DNA of 64,000 nt from Berghia stephanieae (Eukaryota > Mollusca > Gastropoda > Nudibranchia > Aeolidiidae), in the NCBI GenBank assembly GCA_034508935.3, contig CM067450.1, positions 5,120,505 to 5,184,504 of the forward strand, written 5' to 3'. A program made the position numbers and the translations under genes. This document shows, in pieces, positions 32,334 through 43,340 of this stretch (position 1 is its first letter; each line of letters starts with the position of its first letter). The notes beneath the pieces were generated by a model, which was not told the origin of the DNA, made no database searches, and worked only from the letters and a program-made list of their open reading frames with translations.

Positions 32334-32921
32334 TTAACTCTCTCTCTCCCTTACCGACTATTTTCAAGAAGATTTTTACTGAAATATCATAGTCATAGAC
32401 AATTTTTAAAAAATTTTAAAACTCAATAAGTACATGCTAGATATGCACAACTGTGTTCAGAAAAACAAACTTTACAGAACAGTATTAAGTTCTTGTAAAT
32501 ATAACAAAGATTTTTCTCCACATTTGTGGATTTGTAAAACGTATGGCACGTATCGTTGTATCATTCAATTGTTGTATCTATCGAAACAAATGTGAGGATT
32601 TTTATTGACAGAAGGTAAAAAGTTAGTCCGTCAGAGCCATTTTGCCCATGGAGCCAGAGTTTATCCCAGTTCCTATAGCATGAAATGGGCAATAGCAATT
32701 GCTTGCTATCATTTGGATAGGATGCGTGTCTATCACAGAGTACTTTCTGCCAAATCTAACAGACTCAGCTACCATTCACTGCTGGGTGGACAGGGGGGGG
32801 GGGGGGGCTCAGAAAAAAATCTCAACTGAACCTGGGATCGATCTCAGTCCCTTTGCATGTGAAGCGAGTGCTCTACCAACTGAGCTATCGGGACCCCCAC
32901 AGTAGGTAAGGAGAGGGTTAA
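32334..32921. mobile_element. TTAA MITE, family P1 variant, with nested S4 SINE
   Basis: TTAACTCTCTCTCTCCCTTACC at the left and TAGGTAAGGAGAGGGTTAA at the right. The right portion is interrupted by a tRNA-headed SINE, which explains the length of 588 bp against 225-280 bp for other copies. Confidence 0.8.
32630..32897 (-). mobile_element. SINE S4 nested in a P1 MITE
   Basis: Minus-strand head CCCGATAGCTCAGTTGGTAG and ACTGAGATCGATCCCAGG, then a body shared with 55252-55520, including GGGATAAACTCTGGCTC. Confidence 0.85.
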
Positions 32922-33089
32922 TATAGATGTGCCATTTTTGTAGCCAGACTACTTATCCCAATTTAAGTTAGTTTCATTTTCTTGTTCATAATATGTTTGT
33001 TATAGGTTAGAGAAAAACAAATAAACTTTCTCTCACATATTGATGACCATGGTCACAAACCCAGTTAAGAGATTAAGGATCAGGCACTA

Positions 33090-33358
33090 GTATATGATAA
33101 AGAACTGAGCAAGTGTGTATGAAAGGTGCCAGACAAATCAATAAAGAAAAATACAAGAAAAAAAAACATCCCAAAAAATCAGTCGACTTTGACTGGGATT
33201 GAAGCTCAGACCTTCTGATTATCGCTCAGACATGCTACCATTACGGTAATCAGAAGGTCTGGGGTTCGATCCCCAGTTGAGATTGATTGATTTTTTTGGG
33301 ATGGTTTTTTTTCTTGCATTTTTCTTTCTTGCATTGTCTTGCACCTTTCATACACACT
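33090..33358. repeat. Foldback pair of tRNA-like SINE heads (S6), 50 bp before exon 4
   Basis: The left arm GTGTATGAAAGGTGCCAGAC ... CATCCCAAAAAATC is mirrored by TTTTTTGGGATGG ... GCACCTTTCATACACAC. The centre holds GGTAATCAGAAGGTCTGGGG and TTCGATCCCC facing its own complement. A homologous foldback lies at 52600-52915. Confidence 0.82.
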
Positions 33359-33409
33359 GTTCTGTAAATAAAAACAACCTTGTCATCTTTCCTATATGTT
33401 TCTACTCAG

Positions 33410-33491
33410 ATTGGAGCCAAATGGAAAACTTTACGTCAAATATGAAGTCATCGGAACCAATCATGTAGCTGTTCCCACACACTTTTTCAAG
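33410..33491 (+). CDS. ENDOG: Endonuclease G, exon 4
   Basis: Residues 234-261. Encodes LEPNGKLYVKYEVIGTNHVA followed by VPTHFFK, nearly identical in pattern to the vertebrate VKYQVIGKNHVAVPTHFFK. The acceptor TTTCTACTCAG completes the Arg codon from exon 3, and the donor GTACTT follows a whole codon. Confidence 0.96.
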
Positions 33492-33603
33492 GTACTTTTT
33501 TCCTATGATTCTTGTATTGTGTCTCTATGGTGTAGATAGAGGAACAGGCTAAGACTTACAACACGACCCTAGTTATGCCACACTGCATCAAAATGCTGTT
33601 ATG

Positions 33604-33724
33604 GGGCAGTGTGGCTCAGCGGTATGGTCTTTGCTTTGTACCCGAATTTTACCATGTTCAAATATCCACTGCACAAGTCACCTCGGCCTAATTCAGTTTG
33701 CAGTGCTGTATTGTGGCTGATGTT
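33604..33724 (+). mobile_element. tRNA-derived SINE, family S2 (5' part)
   Basis: AGTGTGGCTCAGCGGTATGG (A box) and CTTTGCTTTGTACCCG match 43094-43320 and 60893-61115. The copy dissolves into a TA microsatellite. Confidence 0.75.
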
Positions 33725-33725
33725 G

Positions 33726-33813
<88 letters not shown>

Positions 33814-33895
33814 ACCTCCCGTCTCAAATATATATTACATGGGGGTGATTCAGAGGTTGAAAAATGAATGAATAACCGAATTATGAATATTGGAT

Positions 33896-33952
<57 letters not shown>
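33726..33952. repeat. (TA)n microsatellites in ENDOG intron 4
   Basis: TA runs at about 33726-33808 and 33899-33951, separated by a scrap with CCTCCCGTCTCAAA that resembles an H-family end. Confidence 0.9.
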
Positions 33953-33955
<3 letters not shown>

Positions 33956-33959
33956 AAAA

Positions 33960-34187
33960 AAAAATATGCCCATCATAAGACATTGTCGCCTAGGCATCCC
34001 ACGAAGGAATATAGATAATTCATCAAACAAGATGTCTGATGTCACCAGGAATCATCCATGTTGTCCAAGTGAGCAAATTGGGGGTTAATAATCTTGCCCA
34101 AGGAAAAAAAATGAAAGTGCCTGAAGCGGGGCTCGAATCCCTTCCGAGTCACAGTGCAATGCCTTAACCACTCGGCCACTTCGCCCA
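33960..34187 (-). mobile_element. SINE S3 (ENDOG intron 4)
   Basis: Minus-strand class II tRNA-like head (GCGAAGTGGCCGAGTGG, GGATTCGAGCCC) and the S3 body shared with 12655-12890. Confidence 0.85.
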
Positions 34188-34567
34188 TATATATATATAT
34201 ATATATAGTTCATTAAAGAGATATAAAACTAAGATCTCACATTTTTAAGCCATTTGTAATAAAAACGGTATTATGTCGGGATGCGTCTGAACTTGACATC
34301 ATACTGTGTTGAGACTGTAGGGAGATATTTATATATAGATTATTCTAGTGATTATTATTTACTATTTTTCAAGATTTAATTGATTGAGTGATTCCTCTCC
34401 TTCTCTCTCCCCATCTCCTGACAAATGCAGCAGAATTTAATCAGATCCTTAACCCCCCCCCCCCCAAAAAAAAAAAAAAAAACAGACCAAAAAAACAAAA
34501 AAACAAAACAAAATACCCCAATAAAACAAAAAACAAAAATTCTTTCTTGAGCTCAAAACATAATGGA
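34188..34567. other. ENDOG intron 4, low complexity
   Basis: TA, C- and A-runs. AAACGGTATTATGTCGGGAT near 34263 is a lone H-family end. Confidence 0.6.
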
Positions 34568-34822
34568 GTTTTTATATATAGCGCAGTAACCACTAAACAT
34601 GCTCAAAGCGCTTTACAACGGATCCCTGACCAACAGCAATATGTAACATGTAGGACGATATTACAATTTCTGTTAACACCCAGGTATTCATTTTACATCT
34701 GAGTACGATGAGAGAATGTGAGTAAAGAGCTTTTTTTACAAGGACTCAAATATGCACTTCTCAGAGCAGGGCTCGAATCCTGAACCTTCCGATCCAAAGG
34801 CGACCGTCATACCACAAGACTA
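34568..34822 (-). mobile_element. SINE S1 (ENDOG intron 4), shortened
   Basis: Minus-strand copy with CATGCTCAAAGCGCTTTACA and head complement CCTTCCGATCCAAAGGCG; part of the body is missing. Confidence 0.88.
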
Positions 34823-34835
34823 CAAGACAACAACC

Positions 34836-35073
34836 TTAACTCTCTCCTTACCAATCAATTTCAGTCTTTTCCCAAAATGGCAGGCTTACCGAGCAGAAAA
34901 ATTGATTTTTTAAACTCAAACAAGCTCTCTACAAAACAACTTTATGTTCTTATTGATTAAACAAAGATCATTCTTCAAAGTTTGTGATGTACTAAAAAAT
35001 TTGGTGAAGAAAAGTGTATATTGTGTCGTAACAAATGTGACGATTTTGCTGCAGGTGGTAAGGAGAGGGTTAA
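34836..35073. mobile_element. TTAA MITE, family P1 variant, 35 bp before ENDOG exon 5
   Basis: TTAACTCTCTCCTTACCAAT at the left and GGTGGTAAGGAGAGGGTTAA at the right. It is most like the copy at 50276-50502 (both share CCAAAATGGCAGGCTTACC). Confidence 0.88.
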
Positions 35074-35108
35074 ATCAACATTTTATTTTTGTAATCTTTA
35101 ATCCTCAG

Positions 35109-35324
35109 GTTATATTATTAGAAAACAACAAAGAGGAGAAGGAGCTTTTATCCTTTGTGATGCCCAACGAGCGTCTTCCGGACATCAAACTGAAGAACTA
35201 TCTAGTACCTCTGGAGACCATAGAACGAGCATCTGGCTTACACTTCTTTGACAAAGTTCCCAAGTGCAACTTTAAACGAATCAACACAGTTAAGGTGACA
35301 GAAAACGCTGTTACAGCAGGGTGA
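35109..35324 (+). CDS. ENDOG: Endonuclease G, exon 5 (C-terminus and stop)
   Basis: Residues 262-332, then TGA at 35322-35324. Encodes VILLENNKEEKELLSFVMPN, then NYLVPLETIERASGLHFFD, matching the vertebrate FLVPIESIERASGLLF block. The end VTENAVTAG resembles KAITAGSK of vertebrate EndoG. The acceptor is TTAATCCTCAG. All five exons are open and in phase, so the gene looks functional. Confidence 0.95.
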   Translation, partial: VILLENNKEEKELLSFVMPNERLPDIKLKNYLVPLETIERASGLHFFDKVPKCNFKRINTVKVTENAVTAG

Positions 35325-35937
35325 ACAAGATGCCAGAAAGGGAATTTTCTGTTAAAGTGACCAGAAAATGGACAATTTAGTTTTTTTTGCCACTTTTAGA
35401 AACTATGCCTGTTGTCTTCGATTAGACATATATCCACGTTTTATATATGTGTGGATGGCTGAGAAACCCGGAAAGATGCGCAAATTTCATAAATTTAGTT
35501 ATGCATGCAGTGGTGTAGACCATACCTTTCTGATCATTTACCATTTAAAATTTATTTCTATGTCTATTAGAACCCAAGTTATGATTTATAAAAAAATAGA
35601 ATTTATTGCTATGGGGAACACTTTCGGCTCATATCTCGAATCGAAGCATGTCGAATCTTCCCGGGTTTTCTCAGCCAAACTCATATATATATATATATAT
35701 GTGTGTGTGTGTATATGTGACCTGTTGCCAATGTGCACTTATTCTTTTCTCATTAATTAAAGTGGGGTAGTGTAGGATATATAAAGTGTATTTCTTAAAA
35801 AGGACACAACCTCGGGTTCAGGCTTCTGTGAACTTTGTCGCCGATTTTGTCTACTTGTCACACTCGAATTTCCTTACAAGATGAGACAACAATCTACCTA
35901 CAACTGAGCAATTGATGTCACTGATGAATTGTGTTCT
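35325..35937 (+). other. ENDOG 3' flank, probable 3' UTR
   Basis: No further coding. A short TA/GT microsatellite lies at 35688-35718. No clear polyadenylation signal could be chosen. Confidence 0.5.
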
Positions 35938-36153
35938 GCACTCACTTACTTACTTACTTATATGCCTGTTGGCATATAGGGCAGCAATGAAGAAACTTCA
36001 TCGTCATCTGCTATCCATGGCCATTATCTTCTTCAAGTCTCCCTCCAAGCTGCCTCAGGCCTTCTTCTTCTTCTCTTCCTCATGGTGTTTTGCTGATTAT
36101 CCATTCTCTTGTCTCATTACCTGTCCTATCCATCTCCTCTTCTTCTCATGATA

Positions 36154-38008
36154 TATCCTTCTTGTCTTCAATTCCACATTGATCTAGCAGTCGTTCATTT
36201 CAAATTCTATTTGACCAGTAAATGTTGGTGATATCCTTGTCTTCCATTCCACATTGATCTAGCAGTCGTTCATTTAAATTCTATTTGACCAGTAAATGTT
36301 GGTGATGTCCTTCTTGTCTTCAATTCCACATTGATCTAGCAGTCGTTCATTTCGAATTCTATTTGACCAGTAAATGTTGGTGATATCCTTGTCTTCCATT
36401 CCACATTGATCTAGCAGTCGTTCATTTTAAATTCTATTTGACCAGTAAATGATGGTGATATCCTTCTTGTCTTCCATTCCACATTGATCTAGCAGTCGTT
36501 CATTTTAAATTCTATTTGACCAGTAAATGTTGGTGATATCCTTCTTGTCTTCCATTCCATTGATCTAGCAGTCGTTCATTTAAAATTCTATTTGACCAGT
36601 AAATGTTGGTGATATCATTGTCTTCCATTCCACATTGATATAGCAGTCGTTCATTTTAAATTCTATTTGACCAGTAAATGTTGGTGATGTCCTTCTTGTC
36701 TTCCATTCCACATTGATCTAGCAGTCGTTCATTTTAAATTCTATTTGACCAGTAAATGTTGGTGATGTCCTTCTTGTCTTCAATTCCACATTGATCTAGC
36801 AGTCGTTCATTTCAAATTCTATTTGACCAGTAAATGTTGGTGATATCCTTGTCTTCCATTCCACATTGATCTAGCAGTCGTTCATTTTAAATTCTATTTG
36901 ACCAGTAAATGTTTGTGATGTCCTTCTTGTCTTCAATTCCACATTGATCTAGCAGTCGTTCATTTCAAATTCTATTTGACCAGTAAATGTTGGTGATATC
37001 CTTGTCTTCCATTCCACATTGATCTAGCAGTCGTTCATTTTAAATTCTATTTGACCAGTAAATGTTGGTGATGTCCTTCTTGTCTTCCATTCCACATTGA
37101 TCTAGCAGTCGTTCATTTCAAATGCTATTTGACCAGTAAATGATGGTGATGTCCTTCTTGTCTTCCATTCCACATTGATCTAGCAGTCGTTCATTTTAAA
37201 TTCTATTTGACCAGTAAATGTTGGTGATATCCTTCTTGTCTTCCATTCCACATTGATCTAGCAGTCGTTCATTTCAAATTCTATTTGACCAGTAAATGTT
37301 GGTGATGTCCTTCTTGTCTTCCATTCCACATTGATCTAGCAGTCGTTCATTTAAAATTCTATTTGACCAGTAAATGATGGTGATATCCTTCTTGTCTTCC
37401 ATTCCACATTGATCTAGCAGCCGTTCATTTTAAATTCTATTTGACCAGTAAATGTTGGTGATGTCCTTCTTGTCTTCCATTCCACATTGATCTAGCAGTC
37501 GTTCATTTTAAATTCTATTTGACCAGTAAATGTTGGTGATGTCCTTCTTGTCTTCCATTCCACATTGATCTAGCAGTCGTTCATTTTAAATTCTATTTGA
37601 CCAGTAAATGTTGGTGATGTCCTTCTTGTCTTCCATTCCACATTGATCTAGCAGTCGTTCATTTTAAATTCTATTTGACCAGTAAATGTTGGTGATGTCC
37701 TTCTTGTCTTCCATTCCACATTGATCTAGCAGTCGTTCATTTTAAATTCTATTTGACCAGTAAATGTTGGTGATGTCCTTCTTGTCTTCCATTCCACATT
37801 GATCTAGCAGTCGTTCATTTAAAATTCTATTTGACCAGTAAATGTTGGTGATGTCCTTCTTGTCTTCCATTCCACATTGATCTAGCAGCCGTTCATTTCA
37901 AATTCTATTTGACCAGTAAATGTTGGCGATATCCTTCTTGTCTTCAATTCCACATTGATATAGCAGTCGTTCATTTTAAATTCTATTTGACCAGTAAATG
38001 TTCATGAT
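36154..38008 (-). repeat. 78-bp minisatellite, ~24 copies, derived from the LINE coding sequence
   Basis: The unit is 78 bp, with some 75-bp copies lacking TTC. Read on the minus strand one unit is 26 codons: NIYWSNRI, stop, NERLLDQCGMED, KKDIT. The right edge runs on into LINE sequence FHAKCFRRIM and the left edge into KRRWIGQ, so the array is an in-place expansion of a LINE segment. Confidence 0.9.
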
Positions 38009-38065
38009 CCTCCTAAAGCACTTTGCATGAAATGGAGACAGATTTTTCATGTCACTGTCTTGTCA

Positions 38066-38311
38066 TCGTAGCTTTTGTAAACGTATAGCCTGACACTGAC
38101 GAAAAAATTATGTCGACAAGTCTTTGGCCACGAAGGAGAACAAATTGTGACTTGTATTCAATAGTTAAACCAATGGGATCACTTGTTTTCTTGAGCTTGT
38201 CTAACAACAACTCACAAGACGCTGCTCAAACCTAAAAATGGCATCAAAATATAAGTCCTATTGGTTCCAAGTGTCATGCTATAAGTAACAATGGCTATGC
38301 TGTCATCCTCT
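38066..38311. repeat. G-family MITE inserted in the LINE
   Basis: CGTAGCTTTTGTAAACGTAT at the left, AAGTAACAATGGCTATG at the right, and internal CAAATTGTGACTTGTATTC. It separates two LINE segments that would otherwise be continuous. Confidence 0.75.
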
Positions 38312-38362
38312 AGCATTCAGATCCATACAGAAGTGAGCTAGAGTAGGCTCAGGATCACAACA

Positions 38363-38520
38363 TTGCCATCCGGAAGTATAACGGACCAACACATAAAACT
38401 TGTGTTACCATGATCGTTTATAGTCAGGTTAATACAGTTTATTGAGAATTACTTATAAACGCGGTGGCAAAAAAACAATAACAAAGATATGAGTGACGTC
38501 ACTTCGAACTATCTATATGC
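38363..38520 (-). repeat. K-family element, inverted
   Basis: Complement of the K landmarks (CATTGCCATCCGGAAG, GAGTGACGTCACTTCG) ending CTATCTATA. Confidence 0.78.
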
Positions 38521-38538
38521 TATATGTACCTTAAACAA

Positions 38539-38762
38539 GTGACCTATCACATCAAACCAGTATCATGTGGCAGAAGTAGATGCCAAAATGATTTTAAATG
38601 AAAGATTACCAGAAATGTGAAATCTAAGGTTTTAAAAATGATTTGTTGTTGTCTGAAGAAATGTTCTGTATTTGTGTTTTTGTTTAGCTGTTTATCAGTT
38701 TTGTTGATTACTTTTTGATTTAATGAACGGGTTTTTAAAATTTATTTAGCAACGAGTCACAC
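38539..38762. mobile_element. MITE, family H, diverged
   Basis: Left AGTGACCTATCACATCAAACC and right AGCAACGAGTCACAC are degraded H termini. Confidence 0.5.
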
Positions 38763-38887
38763 ATTTACAATTTCAAATCTTTGGATACAGTCACTCTTGT
38801 CAAAGATCGAATGTGCCTGACTGAATGGGTGTTGGTGCCTGCAAGGAAATTGGACACTGATGCCAAATCTACGCTACTGAGGTTTTG
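38763..38887 (+). other. Orphan open frame, possible terminal exon fragment
   Basis: Plus-strand frame with FKSLDTVTLVKDRMCLTEW and ARKLDTDAKSTLLRF, then a stop at about 38887. Composition is protein-like, but it has no recognised family and its upstream side is a MITE end. It could be a stray exon, a gene relic or chance. Confidence 0.25.
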
Positions 38888-38929
38888 AAAGGGAAAGAAG
38901 AGAATGAGGGAAAAAAAATAAGAGAGAAA

Positions 38930-38946
38930 GAGAGAGAGTGAAGATA

Positions 38947-38987
<41 letters not shown>

Positions 38988-39122
38988 GAGAGTGAGAGAG
39001 AGAGAGAGAGGGAGAGAGAGAGAGAGGGGGGGGGGTGAAAGAGAGAGACAGAGACACATATCGAGAGAGAGAGAGGGAGAGGGATATATATTATATATAT
39101 ATTATATATATATATATATATA
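38930..39122. repeat. (GA)n and (TA)n microsatellites
   Basis: GA-rich tract (about 38930-39085) followed by TA (about 39086-39122). Confidence 0.92.
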
Positions 39123-39490
39123 TTATTCTAGTGATTGTTGTTTACCATTTTCAAGATTTAAGTGATTGAGTGAATTCCTCTCCTTTCTCTCCCCCACCTC
39201 CCCGACTCCTGACAAATGCAGCAGACTTTAATCATATCCTTACTCAAACGTCTTGTAAATAATCACACAACTGTGTGGACATCGAGAGTTTGCGAAACAG
39301 TTGACAAATTATGTTATATTTTTTGTTTTAGTTTGGTTTCGTATTCATTTTGTTTATTTTGCTATATTTCTTTTTTCAGTCATTAAAATTTTTTATTTAT
39401 CATCACAAGAATATCGCAAATTTATAAGGCTTAATTATTTACGTGTGACTTGGTTGTGCTTTTATTTTAATGGGTTTTACATTTAGATCA
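39123..39490. other. No recognisable gene
   Basis: AT-rich. TTCCTCTCCTTTCTCTC near 39175 resembles 34395, suggesting another dispersed repeat. Confidence 0.45.
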
Positions 39491-39592
39491 TATAAGCGCC
39501 ACTAAAAAGGAAGGAAATGGGATAGTCAAGTATTCTAGATTTACAATTGAAAGCACACGAAAAAATAGTAAGACATAGGGGTATGGCTCAAA

Positions 39593-40198
<606 letters not shown>

Positions 40199-40292
40199 GA
40201 GATCACTTAAAAGACTCATCCAGATACAATTACAGGATCCTACCAAGATGAATACACTCAAATATTTACAAGATACGTTTTTTGTTATAAAC

Positions 40293-40579
40293 CAGTGCTT
40301 CCTCTTTTCCGCTTTTATGCGGATTTCCACATTTTTTAATGATCCGTGAAAAATCTGCACTTGTCAAAAACCAAGAGAAATGTCCGCGAAAAATTCAAGA
40401 AAACTTTTTTTTATGGAGTGCTTAACAAAAATCATAATTTTGATGCCAAAGTGGCTCCAAATGGCTCTGATTGCATGTCAATTTTTGAAATTTTCCGGGG
40501 GTGAGCATGCCCCCGAACACCCCTTCGGCGGTCTTCTAAAAAAATCTTCCTTTTTGATAATTTCTTGGAGGAAGCACTG
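40293..40579. mobile_element. hAT-like MITE with CAGTGCTTCCTC ends
   Basis: CAGTGCTTCCTC at the left, GAGGAAGCACTG at the right, a perfect 12-bp inverted repeat. Direct ATAAAC flanks (40287-40292 and 40580-40585) look like a target duplication. No coding sequence. Confidence 0.75.
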
Positions 40580-40842
40580 ATAAACAAAAGATATAACCAA
40601 CCTTATACAGCAGAGTAATGATTTACAAGTAGAAATAAATATCATCTCGGAAAACTAACACCATACATTTGATTGTTTCCCTCTCACTCTCAGCCAAGGA
40701 CCAGGACAAAACCAAGTACCTAATCCCATTCCAAAAGAAAAAACAGAGAGCAACTCAGAAAACATAATAATATATAGGGGGATAGAAAACACAGCAAGTG
40801 ACTTCCAGCCCACCATGGGAGGTCAGAAGACCCTACCCAGGC

Positions 40843-41192
40843 TGAATTATTTACTTGTGTGGCTTTGAATTCCGGTGATATAATTCCTTGTTAAGTGGAA
40901 GAAAAAACAAAAAACAAAAACAAAAACAAAACAAAATCCAAAAAACCCCAAAAGAAATAAACAACCCTTTAAAACAAATTAAAAAAATATATATATATAT
41001 AATAAACAAACACATCCCCCCACTCCTTCCAATACAAAATAAAGTAAAAACCACCATCCCCCTCCCCAATTAAACCCCCAAAAAAACCAACAACCTCACA
41101 AAAAATGATAATAATATTGTATAGTTTACTTAATCAATATTTATAAGTATATATCATATAACAAGTTCATGTAATATTATATCATAATGCAG
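40843..41192. other. A-rich low complexity, no gene
   Basis: Long runs of A with C and a short TA tract. Frames here are artefacts. Confidence 0.6.
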
Positions 41193-41705
41193 ATGGTGAC
41201 ACACCGCCTTAAATTGGTATTATGCTGGGGTGTTCAGAAAATGAATATTAAAACTTTTTGTTGTTGTTTTTAGGGGTCTTACGGCTTTTGCAACAGTATT
41301 AGGTCATTTCAGCGCCAGTAAAAAATGAAAGATGATAGAGGAAAAATTTGAAGATCTGACATTTTAAGGACAAAAGAAAAAGCAAAACAAAGTGGACTGG
41401 CTCAAATAGGGAACAGAAGATTCCAATCTACCGATGTGCCTATTTTGACATTACCTAATAATAATAGTCCTATCCAGGCACAACACAAGAGCATAAACTT
41501 CAGATCAAGAACCTTTCCCTCATCATCTTCATTTTTACTGGCACTGACATGACCTAAACCGTCGCAAATGCTCTAAAACCCCTTTAAAACAAACTATATT
41601 CATTTGGTACCTTCATATCATTTGAGTTTTAGATTCACTTTTTTTTCCTCACTTTAAAAAAAATACACCCTGATATATTACCATTCTCTTAGGCAACGAG
41701 TCACA
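41193..41705. mobile_element. MITE, family H, with S5 fragments inside
   Basis: Left GTGACACACCGCCTTAAATT and right CTCTTAGGCAACGAGTCACA are H-like ends. The interior holds an S5 3' part (about 41265-41495) facing a second S5 tail in the opposite direction (about 41525-41590). Confidence 0.55.
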
Positions 41706-41859
41706 AAATAGAAGAGACTCTTTTTTAATGTGAAACAATAATGAATCATATTCATGCACTTTATAGACTGACCATAAAAGCATGCCTTCAACAAAATAGC
41801 TATGTGGGAATAGAAAAACCATGTAGAAACCTCAACACATTATGACTCGTATCATTTGT

Positions 41860-42404
41860 TGTTTTGTTTTTGTTTTTGTTTTTAAGGGTTTTACGGCGTT
41901 TGCAACACATTAAGGTCATATCAGCGCCAGTAAAAAGGAAGAAAATGGGATAGTAAAAAGTTCTAAAATTACAATTAAAGCACCCAAGAAAAAGTAAGAC
42001 ATAGGGGAACTGGAAACAAATAGGGATCAGATGTAGATTCCAAGAGCATACCACCAATGTACTTAGTTTGAGATCACCTATAAGTCTCACCCAGATACAA
42101 GCACAAAATCCAACAAAGAGGAATACACTCAAATGCTTACATTTCATTATACATTAAAAATAACAAATTTAATAATACATAACAGAGAGATGATTTACAA
42201 GGAAAAAAATATCATCTCCCAAAACAATAACTATGCATTTGACTGTTTCCCTCCCAGCTAGGACTCCGGCCAGCGCCAGGACAAAATCAAGTAACCTCAT
42301 TCCAAGACAAAGACAGAAAGCAAGTTGGAAAACAGATAGAAGGGGATAGAAGACACAGTATGTACCCCCCTGCCCACTATGGGAGGTCAGGATCCCCACC
42401 CAGG
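41860..42404 (-). mobile_element. Retroposon S5, complete, with 13-bp target duplication
   Basis: Minus-strand element with an A-rich 3' end (complement of TTGTTTTTAAGGG) and 5' end CCTGGGTGGGGATCCTGACC. CTCGTATCATTTG flanks it on both sides (41847-41859 and 42405-42417), showing retroposition by a LINE-type mechanism. Confidence 0.9.
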
Positions 42405-42527
42405 CTCGTATCATTTGAGTTCATATTATATTGTTTTTAAAAAATGGGTTTTACAGTGTTTGTAACGCTTTTAGGTCACCAAAGAAAGTGGCAGAAAAAA
42501 AGGGTTGATTAAGAAAACAGTAAAAGA

Positions 42528-43058
42528 TGTTTGTTTGTTTTTAAGGGTTTTACGGCGCTTGCAACACATTTAGGTTATATCAGCGCCAGTAAAAAGGAAG
42601 AAAATGGGATAGTAAAAAAATTATAGAATTACAATTAAAGCACCCAAGAAAAAGTAAGACAAAGGGGAACTAGGAAGAAATAGGGATTAGATGTAGATTC
42701 CAAGAGCATACCACCAATGTACTTAGTTTGAGATCACCTATAAGTCTCATCCGGACACAAGCACAAAATCCAACAAAGAGGAATACACTCAAATGCTTAT
42801 ATTATACATTAAAAATAACAAATATAATAATACATAACAGAGAGATGATTTACAAGGAAAAAAATATCATCTCCCAAAACAATAACTATGCATTTGACAG
42901 TTTCCCTCCCAGCCAGGACTCCAACCAGGGCCAGGGCAAAACCAAGTAACCTCATTCCAAGACAAAGACAGAAAGCATGTTGGAAAACAGATATAATGGG
43001 ATAGAAGACACAGTATGTACCTCCCTGCCCGCTATGGGAGGTCAGGATCCCCACCCAG
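42528..43058 (-). mobile_element. Retroposon S5, complete, with 8-bp duplication
   Basis: Same ends as the 41860 copy; flanked by GTAAAAGA (42520-42527 and 43059-43066). Confidence 0.88.
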
Positions 43059-43093
43059 GTAAAAGACAATAAGTCTGGAATTACAAATTTTCA

Positions 43094-43320
43094 GGGGGGT
43101 AGCGTGGCTCAGAGGTACAGTCTTTGCTTCGTACCCGAAAGGTACCGAGTTCGATCACCTGCCGCTGCGCTGTGTGGTCTTGAGCAAGTCATCTCGCTCC
43201 TATCTTTAATTTGTGGCGCTGTACTGCAGCTGACAGTTGGTTTATTCCAGTCTTCCCTTGGAAAAGACCATAGAGACAAATTTCCCCTATTAGATGAATA
43301 AAGGGAATTTAATTTTTATT
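43094..43320 (+). mobile_element. tRNA-derived SINE, family S2, complete
   Basis: A box TGGCTCAGAGG, B box GAGTTCGATCACC, body CCAGTCTTCCCTTGGAAAAG, tail GATGAATAAAGGGAATTTAA. Confidence 0.88.
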
Positions 43321-43340
43321 TTTTATTTCAAGCATCCAAG

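Larger units (their letters stand above)
35938..38350 (-). mobile_element. LINE ORF2 C-terminal region, internally amplified and interrupted by MITEs
   Basis: Minus-strand pieces in LINE order: SSLLYGSEC (38312-38350), then FHAKCFRRIMNIYWS (about 37990-38035), then the tandem segment, then KRRWIGQVMRQ (about 36105-36150) and a Lys/Arg-rich tail ending in a (TAAG)n tail at 35940. This is the conserved C-terminal order of invertebrate non-LTR retrotransposons. A G MITE (38066-38311) splits the first two pieces and a K element adjoins the right end. It is a 5'-truncated, decayed copy. Confidence 0.82.

Noticed and set aside
33240-33285. Free-standing tRNA gene
   Set aside because: The B-box-like sequence is part of a foldback SINE structure present elsewhere in the window, without a full cloverleaf.
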